DNA of 64,000 nucleotides from Lonsdalea britannica (GTDB lineage Bacteria; Pseudomonadota; Gammaproteobacteria; Enterobacterales; Enterobacteriaceae): NCBI RefSeq assembly GCF_002111595.1, contig NZ_LUTN01000009.1, positions 62,001 to 126,000 of the forward strand, read 5' to 3'. Shown piece by piece: positions 59,445 to 64,000 of this stretch (position 1 is its first letter; each line of letters starts with the position of its first letter). The notes under the pieces were generated by a model. It saw only the letters and a program-made list of their open reading frames with translations, ran no database searches and was not told where the DNA came from. The position numbers and the translations under genes were made by a program.

Positions 59445-59761
59445 AACGCCTCTCTGACCCGACAAAGGGGAAAAACTCGCAAAGTTAACCACAGTAAAAA
59501 ACACCGGTACAGGTTTTAGACCCTCGTTAAAGTGATAATAGACAAAACATTACATTCACTGACGCGGCGGCGACACCGTGGACGAAAAAGCGCGCACTCA
59601 CCCTGAGGGAGAAAGCATCAAAGTAAGGGGAAATAGTGGCGAAGACGGCAACAATCCTTATCACCGAAAGGGAAGTAGCAGGCACCCGCCTGCCTAAAAG
59701 CGAACGTGGCGCCATCGACGCCACATCCGGTGAATTATGCTGCCGTTAAGGGACTTAACAC
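59445..59761. other. Intergenic region between lipid kinase and yqaE-like gene
   Basis: 317 bp between the lipid kinase start and the yqaE-like stop, both on the minus strand. It must hold the kinase promoter. No gene or RNA is recognisable. Confidence 0.4.
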
Positions 59762-59926
59762 TTACGCATCCGATTTCGTCTGAACCCAAAAAGCATGAAT
59801 CAGGCCTGGGATATACCCCAGCAGCGTCAGGATAATATTGATGATAAAGGCCCCGCCCAGCCCTTTGCCTAATAGCACACCCAGCGGGGGTAAAATAATC
59901 GTGAAAACAATTCTCCAAAATCCCAT
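59762..59926 (-). CDS. yqaE: YqaE/Pmp3-family small membrane protein
   Basis: 54 residues from ATG 59926 (MGFWRIVFTII). Two hydrophobic spans with ILPPLGV and LLGYIPGLIHAFWV, almost the same as E. coli YqaE. Pmp3 proteins respond to membrane and osmotic stress. A longer frame begins upstream, but the E. coli start is clear. Confidence 0.93.
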   Translation of the reverse strand: MGFWRIVFTIILPPLGVLLGKGLGGAFIINIILTLLGYIPGLIHAFWVQTKSDA

Positions 59927-60333
59927 TCGCTCTCTCCATTCGAGGATAGTCAAGGTAACCATAGTCGCACGGCGTTAATATGCCAACTGCCGGTATATCG
60001 AAGGCCAGTTTACTCAGGCCCCCTTAGACACAGTCCCTTTTCGGGATGGTTAACGGGCCACGGTAAGCGTGGGCAACGGTCGAAATCCTCACGCACTTCG
60101 CCGGTGCCACGATCCATGTGCGGCGCCTGTGGTCAGACCCACGTCGCGGGTCACATCACCCGGACCTGGCGCTTAAACAGATATGGAGGTGAAAGGCGAA
60201 AAACCAACCCCGCTGATAAACTCACCCCAAAAACATCATTTTCACTAAACAATGGCCATCAATATTGATAAAAGCAGCTAATCAAACAATAGTTAGTAGT
60301 GGTCTATATCACTGAACACTTTTAGGAGGATGA
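59927..60333. other. Divergent intergenic region between yqaE-like and yegP-like genes
   Basis: 407 bp with an AT-rich 60220-60310 stretch upstream of the yegP-like gene. Promoters of both small genes should be here. Nothing else recognised. Confidence 0.4.
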
Positions 60334-60525
60334 ATGGGTCATTTCGTTATCAAGAAAAGCGCAAAGCAAACCGAGCAGCCTTACTACTTCAAGCTGGTTG
60401 CTTCTAACGGCGAAACTATCGCGACCAGTGAGATGTACGCGTCTAAGCAAGGTGCGAAGAAAGGGATTGAATCGGTGCAGAAAAACGGGCCATCGACGGA
60501 TATTCGAGACGAAACGGACGCCTGA
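60334..60525 (+). CDS. YegP-family (DUF1508) protein
   Basis: 63 residues, one DUF1508 unit (GHFVIKKSAKQ... FKLVASNGETIATSEMYASKQGAKKGIESVQKNGP). AGGAGG is at the usual distance before ATG 60334; an overlapping out-of-frame ATG at 60330 is not used. E. coli YegP has two units. Function unknown. A terminator follows. Confidence 0.88.
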   Translation: MGHFVIKKSAKQTEQPYYFKLVASNGETIATSEMYASKQGAKKGIESVQKNGPSTDIRDETDA

Positions 60526-60536
60526 CCGATTACATT

Positions 60537-60562
60537 AAAGGCCCTTTGGGGCCTTTGTGGCT
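60537..60562 (+). terminator. Terminator after the yegP-like gene
   Basis: AAAGGCCC and GGGGCCTTT form a short GC stem directly after the stop codon, with a T-containing tail. An A-run precedes it. Confidence 0.7.
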
Positions 60563-60671
60563 AGTGCAGGTCTTATGCTAACTCACCGATTTAGGGGATC
60601 GCAGCGGTTGAATGACCGTGCCGACAGAAAAACGTCTCAGCTGGCTATCTCAGTATAGGTCGCACACCCTC

Positions 60672-60923
60672 TCAGCTCCCCCGGCGCTTGACTTCACCCG
60701 AGTCCGACGCTAAGGCCGAGACGAGCGATTTTATCTTTTCCGCCTTTTCGAAGTGATCCAACTTCATCTCCATAATCCACCAGTGTGCAACTTCCATGAG
60801 TTGTTCGGGATCATCATTCTTATTGGCAAAAAACGCATAAAAAGACAGCCCTACATGGCTGCCTTTTGTAGTGATTTTGGCCTCACAGGTCCTGATAATT
60901 TTCTCTTTCATCGCTGCTCGCAC
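60672..60923 (-). CDS. Small conserved protein, DUF6500-like
   Basis: 83 residues from GTG 60923, with GGAG about six bases upstream (an ATG at 60911 is possible). The conserved run VGLSFYAFFANKNDDPEQLMEVAHWWI looks like the DUF6500 family from memory. No known function, no membrane or export signal. It is in the cluster of small genes upstream of the membrane protein at 61-62 kb. Confidence 0.65.
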   Translation of the reverse strand: MRAAMKEKIIRTCEAKITTKGSHVGLSFYAFFANKNDDPEQLMEVAHWWIMEMKLDHFEKAEKIKSLVSALASDSGEVKRRGS

Positions 60924-61055
60924 GCTTTCTCCTTCAGGGATGATGGCAATGGGTTTTGCCTACCATAATACCCGTTTAATGAAACCGCGCGAGCAGAGGG
61001 ACAGACACAGAATGAGAGCCTTGCCTTGCCTTTCCTTTACTCTTCCCCGCGTGTC

Positions 61056-62092
61056 TTAGGCACGAGCGGAATATTTGAGGTTAGTTTTGACGCCCCACAG
61101 ACCACCCAGAACGCTGACAATCGCACCAACCAGCAGCGCGAAGAAAGACCACAGCGCGGCTTTAGCCATCATACTGGCCGCCTGCGCAGCCTTGTCTGCT
61201 GCCTGCTGTTTGAACTCAGCATACTGTTGTTTGGCATGATTGATCTGGTCCTGCGCCTGGCTCAGACGTTTGTCCACTTCCTGCGCCGCTTTATCGCGAG
61301 CCTGAATCATGTTGTCGATGGTTTTATCCACTTCCTGCGGCGTCATCGAGGTATTCTCGGTCAGCGCTTTTTTCAGATCGTCGCGGTTGATGCCTTTGGA
61401 AATGGCGTCTGCGCGCGCTTTCAGTTTATCGGTCAGACCCTGAATCACGGCATCGCTGTTGTTTGAGGTCGTAGCCAGCTGTTTCACCGCCTGAGTGATA
61501 TCACTTTTGGCTTCCATCATCTGCTGTTTCAGATAATCCGGCTGCAGCGTCGGGATGTTGGATTTTTTCAGCGCATCGGCAACATTGTCCTGCACTTTAT
61601 CGCTCTGTACATCCGTGTTGATGGTGAACTGATCGAAGGCGGATTTCCCCATTTCGCCCAGACCTGACGCACCCTTACCCAGCATATCGCCCGCGCCGGA
61701 AATCACTGAGCCGGAGGCAGAGGCGATAGAGCCCAGCATGTTTCCAGCGGTGCGCACGGCAGACCCGACCAGCATCGTGCCCAGAATCGCCGCCACAATC
61801 AGCGATGTGGCCCACACCAGAAAACCGTGGATCATACCGTCATTACCCGCCAGACGCCCCGCGACGAAAGCCCCAGCCAACAGGCTGATGACGATAGAAA
61901 CGGCGGTCCACAGACCAAAGGCCATACCCGCGCCATTAGCAGGATTTTCGGCGTTGGGATCGACAATCGCGAATCCCATGCTGGTGCCTAACGTCGACAA
62001 CAACATGGAAACGGCGAGCACCGTGACCACCCCCCGATAATGCTGCCCCATGATATGGTCTTAAACGGTCTGATTTCATTGGTGACGTCCAT
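61056..62092 (-). CDS. Membrane protein with long coiled-coil region (one frameshift)
   Basis: The ORF's N-terminus is displaced: a run of six C at 62030-62035 (plus strand) needs a seventh to join MDVTNEIRPFKTISWGSIIG (ATG 62092, AAGGAG upstream) to VVTVLAVSMLLSTLGTSMGFA. Result: about 345 residues with three N-terminal membrane spans, a glycine/serine-rich link, a helical region rich in Lys, Gln, Asp (coiled-coil-like, residues ~150-310), and a C-terminal span. I do not recognise a characterised family (YrzE/TIGR04086-like at the N-terminus). Possibly envelope stress or scaffold protein. Confidence 0.72.
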
Positions 62093-62483
62093 TATTTACT
62101 CCTTAGATTGGGATACCGAAGATAACAATTTCTAATGAGTATAGACATAGAATCGCTCGTCAAGACCTGATATGTTTAATAAAACTAAACATTTATGCAT
62201 GACGCTAACAGGGAGGACTCCATGTGATTCACCGATCACGAAGCAGCAAGGAATAGGCTGGACGATCAGAGATGCCACAAGAACGGGCAAAGGGCCTCGT
62301 CAACCGGATGTTGGAAAACATAGCGGTGCGAGTTTCATTGTTCTATTGGCCTACTTCGCTTCCCTATTGATTAATAGGTGTGGAGAACGGCCCATTGTCT
62401 ATCTTGCTCAGTGACCTGCGTAATGAGATAGATATCGATTAATACAGTGAGTCATTATTGCCTTAAAGGATTGCATCTACTCT
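62093..62483. other. Intergenic region before the cytokinin module
   Basis: 391 bp with no convincing gene; the 80-codon frame at 62172-62414 has no clear ribosome site and mixed composition. It should hold the promoters of the membrane protein (leftward) and the pre-etz-like/ipt pair (rightward). The GC content drops toward 62400-62480. Confidence 0.45.
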
Positions 62484-63029
62484 ATGGAAACGTTAGCGCC
62501 TGTAGGTTATTCAAGCACGATCAACAATCCGAACGATTTTGAATTAATAGCAGTTATGGAGTTATTGAGTTTCGAAGATATTTCATTTACATCCATAAAT
62601 TATTATTTATCCACTCTGTTTCTCTCTGATGAGCCGCCCCCATCTATATTGACATCATCAACAGGCAACCGACGGTTACTCATTAATTATCATGGCCCCG
62701 TCGATGATCTTGAACCCCACGATGTCGTTTTGATCTTTCCCCATAAAACTCAATCAGCCCCCCTCTCTCCCACCGAAAAAACGCACAGAATGAATGAGTT
62801 CAAGCGTCACCTTATTCACGTATTAATTATTGACCGTATTATTTCATCCCCGATGAAAATCGAGGGAAATACCCTCGATAGCAACAGAGAACCGCCTATT
62901 TCTATTCACGAAAAGAGTTATAAAAGTTGCCTCTCTATTTCGGATAACTGGAAACCGGGTGCGCTCAATCACGTTAAACAAGTCATTAATCGTTATCAGC
63001 ACACCTGCTGTGCTAACTATCATGAGTGA
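62484..63029 (+). CDS. Pre-etz-like ORF upstream of ipt
   Basis: 181 residues, clearly AT-richer than the rest of the window. I recognise no domain. Its position and size match pre-etz (about 169 codons), the ORF directly upstream of the cytokinin gene etz in the gall-forming Pantoea agglomerans pv. gypsophilae. The stop TGA is 10 bp before the ipt ATG, so the genes are probably co-transcribed. Homology to pre-etz is an inference from context and length, not checked. The AT-rich composition suggests acquisition by transfer. Confidence 0.6.
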   Translation: METLAPVGYSSTINNPNDFELIAVMELLSFEDISFTSINYYLSTLFLSDEPPPSILTSSTGNRRLLINYHGPVDDLEPHDVVLIFPHKTQSAPLSPTEKTHRMNEFKRHLIHVLIIDRIISSPMKIEGNTLDSNREPPISIHEKSYKSCLSISDNWKPGALNHVKQVINRYQHTCCANYHE

Positions 63030-63039
63030 GGAATACACG

Positions 63040-63755
63040 ATGAGCACGAGATTGCACCTTATTTGGGGACCGACGAGTACCGGAAAAACAGCGAGATCGG
63101 TGGCATTGGCGGAACGCACCGGCGCGCCTGTGTTGGTTCTGGATCGTATACAATGTTGCCTGATGTAGCGATGGGCAGCGGACGCCCTTCAGAACAGGAA
63201 TTGCGCGGCACAAAGCGCGTTTATCTGAACTCACGGCCGATTTCACAAAACATCATCTCCGCGCAACAAGCCGTCGAGCAGCTTCATCAACTGACTGACC
63301 ATTATTCCGCGACACATCCGCTGATTATCCTTGAGGGAGGGTCGGTATCCATATTGCAGGAGATGGTCAAACACACAACTTGGGGCCAGAGTTATACCTG
63401 GTCTTTCGAGCCGATACCCATGCCTTCCGCCGACGTTTTTCTGAAACGCGCCACAAAACGCGTATGGGAGATGTTTTACCCAGACGGCGGGCTGAAGTCG
63501 CTGCTGGAGGAAATGGTGCAATTATGGGCGAATCCCGAATACCGTGACACGCTCGCGGATATTGACGGCTACCGTTGTATCATTGGCTATCTGCGTCAGC
63601 GGCGACGACGCGTCGATGACATCCTCCATATGAGTCTCAACGAACATAAGCAACTGGCGGAAGAAATCGCCCGAGAGTATTGGCAACATGCCGTTTGGCA
63701 GCAAAATAATTTCCCGGATATTCCCCATACCTGGCGCCAGGCCAAGTATGGTTGA
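63040..63755 (+). CDS. ipt: Adenylate dimethylallyltransferase (cytokinin synthase, Ipt/Tzs/Etz type; one frameshift)
   Basis: ATG 63040 ([17 protein letters not shown]) with AGGA upstream. The P-loop GPTSTGKT and LDRIQCC match the Ipt/Tzs N-terminus. The frame then stops at TAG 63167, but one C added to CC at 63159-63160 continues as [33 protein letters not shown]-type sequence to 63755: 238 residues, the family length. It transfers a dimethylallyl group from DMAPP to AMP, the first step of cytokinin synthesis. It is not MiaA, which is longer and has a different C-terminus. Confidence 0.9.
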
Positions 63756-63953
63756 CCCTGCGTGTTGAAAATGTCTCCGTCAACCGTGCACCATCCCTGC
63801 CGGACCCGGTGATTTCCTGCAACGCCGATGAGCGGGTCTGATTGACCCGCATCGAAACCGTGATAAATGTTAATTAAGACCTTTCCCAGCCAGCATTTCC
63901 GCCAGCCTTTGCTACGCTTAGGTAGACATTTAGCCATTAGCTAAGGAGCTGGT

Positions 63954-64000
63954 ATGTTCGGAAAAGCAGAAGATAAAGTAAACGAAGCGGCTGGCGCTGC
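63954..64000 (+). CDS. CsbD-family protein, start only (runs off right edge)
   Basis: Only 15 codons (MFGKAEDKVNEAAGA) are visible after a good AAGGAG site. The start resembles short CsbD/YjbJ-type stress proteins. Its length and end are beyond the window. Confidence 0.65.
   Translation, partial: MFGKAEDKVNEAAGA

Noticed and set aside
62172-62414. 80-codon plus-strand frame before the pre-etz-like ORF
   Set aside because: No ribosome site and no recognisable sequence; mixed composition typical of non-coding DNA.
1-64000. tRNA, rRNA, CRISPR array, insertion sequence, prophage or attachment site
   Set aside because: I looked for these and saw none: no transposase or integrase frame, no regularly spaced repeats, no tRNA-like cloverleaf with CCA end that I could support.

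Overview
The window looks like chromosomal DNA of an enterobacterium, most likely a plant-associated member of the Pectobacteriaceae or Erwiniaceae (Dickeya, Brenneria, Lonsdalea or Pantoea type). The DNA is fairly GC-rich. Most genes have clear E. coli counterparts, and much of the content matches the E. coli 17-18 min region: ybiB, dinG, rhlE, clsB, ybhN, ybhL, moaABCDE, ybhK, uvrB, bioDCFB/bioA, gsiABCD, moeAB. The genus call is an inference. A cytokinin-type isopentenyltransferase near the right end supports a plant-associated lifestyle.

Layout. 0-8 kb: partial PAP2 phosphatase, M3 peptidase, ybiB, dinG, an AraC regulator with a LysE exporter, and a tiny membrane peptide. 8-16 kb: periplasmic beta-glucosidase bglX, a class III aminotransferase facing a DeoR-type regulator, a GST, pbpG and queH. 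16-20 kb: a class IV adenylate cyclase homologue with an altered catalytic motif, dusC, an AraC regulator and an EamA exporter. 20-25 kb: rhlE, clsB-ybhN, ybhL. 25-29 kb: the moaABCDE operon behind a Moco RNA leader, facing ybhK. 29-37 kb: an accessory block between ybhK and uvrB (neighbours in E. coli), with a GntR regulator, a three-gene ABC importer, an MDR oxidoreductase, a hot-dog thioesterase, a VOC protein and an acyl-CoA ligase. 37-45 kb: uvrB with a LexA box, a DARS1-like cluster of DnaA boxes, bioBFCD and bioA on either side of a BirA operator. 45-49 kb: yohJK-cdd and maeA. 49-57 kb: the gsi glutathione importer and moeAB. 57-64 kb: two flavoproteins, a lipid kinase, several small stress-type proteins, a membrane/coiled-coil protein, a two-gene cytokinin module (pre-etz-like plus ipt) and the start of a CsbD-family gene.

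How the genes work together. moaABCDE and moeAB cover most of molybdenum cofactor synthesis. The bio cluster covers late biotin synthesis. gsiABCD imports glutathione. The 29.7-36.8 kb operon looks like uptake, CoA activation and reduction of an unidentified organic acid, controlled by its own GntR regulator. The ORF at 62.5 kb plus ipt resemble the pre-etz/etz pair of gall-forming Pantoea and would give a cytokinin precursor.

Data quality matters here. Thirteen reading-frame breaks in eleven genes or regions (ybiB, deoR-like, dusC, rhlE, ABC permease, thioesterase, CoA ligase, bioF twice, gsiB twice, the 61 kb membrane protein, ipt) can each be repaired by restoring one missing base, almost always in a short run of one base. 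This looks like a consensus sequencing artefact more than true gene decay, so I annotate these as full-length genes with a marked frameshift.
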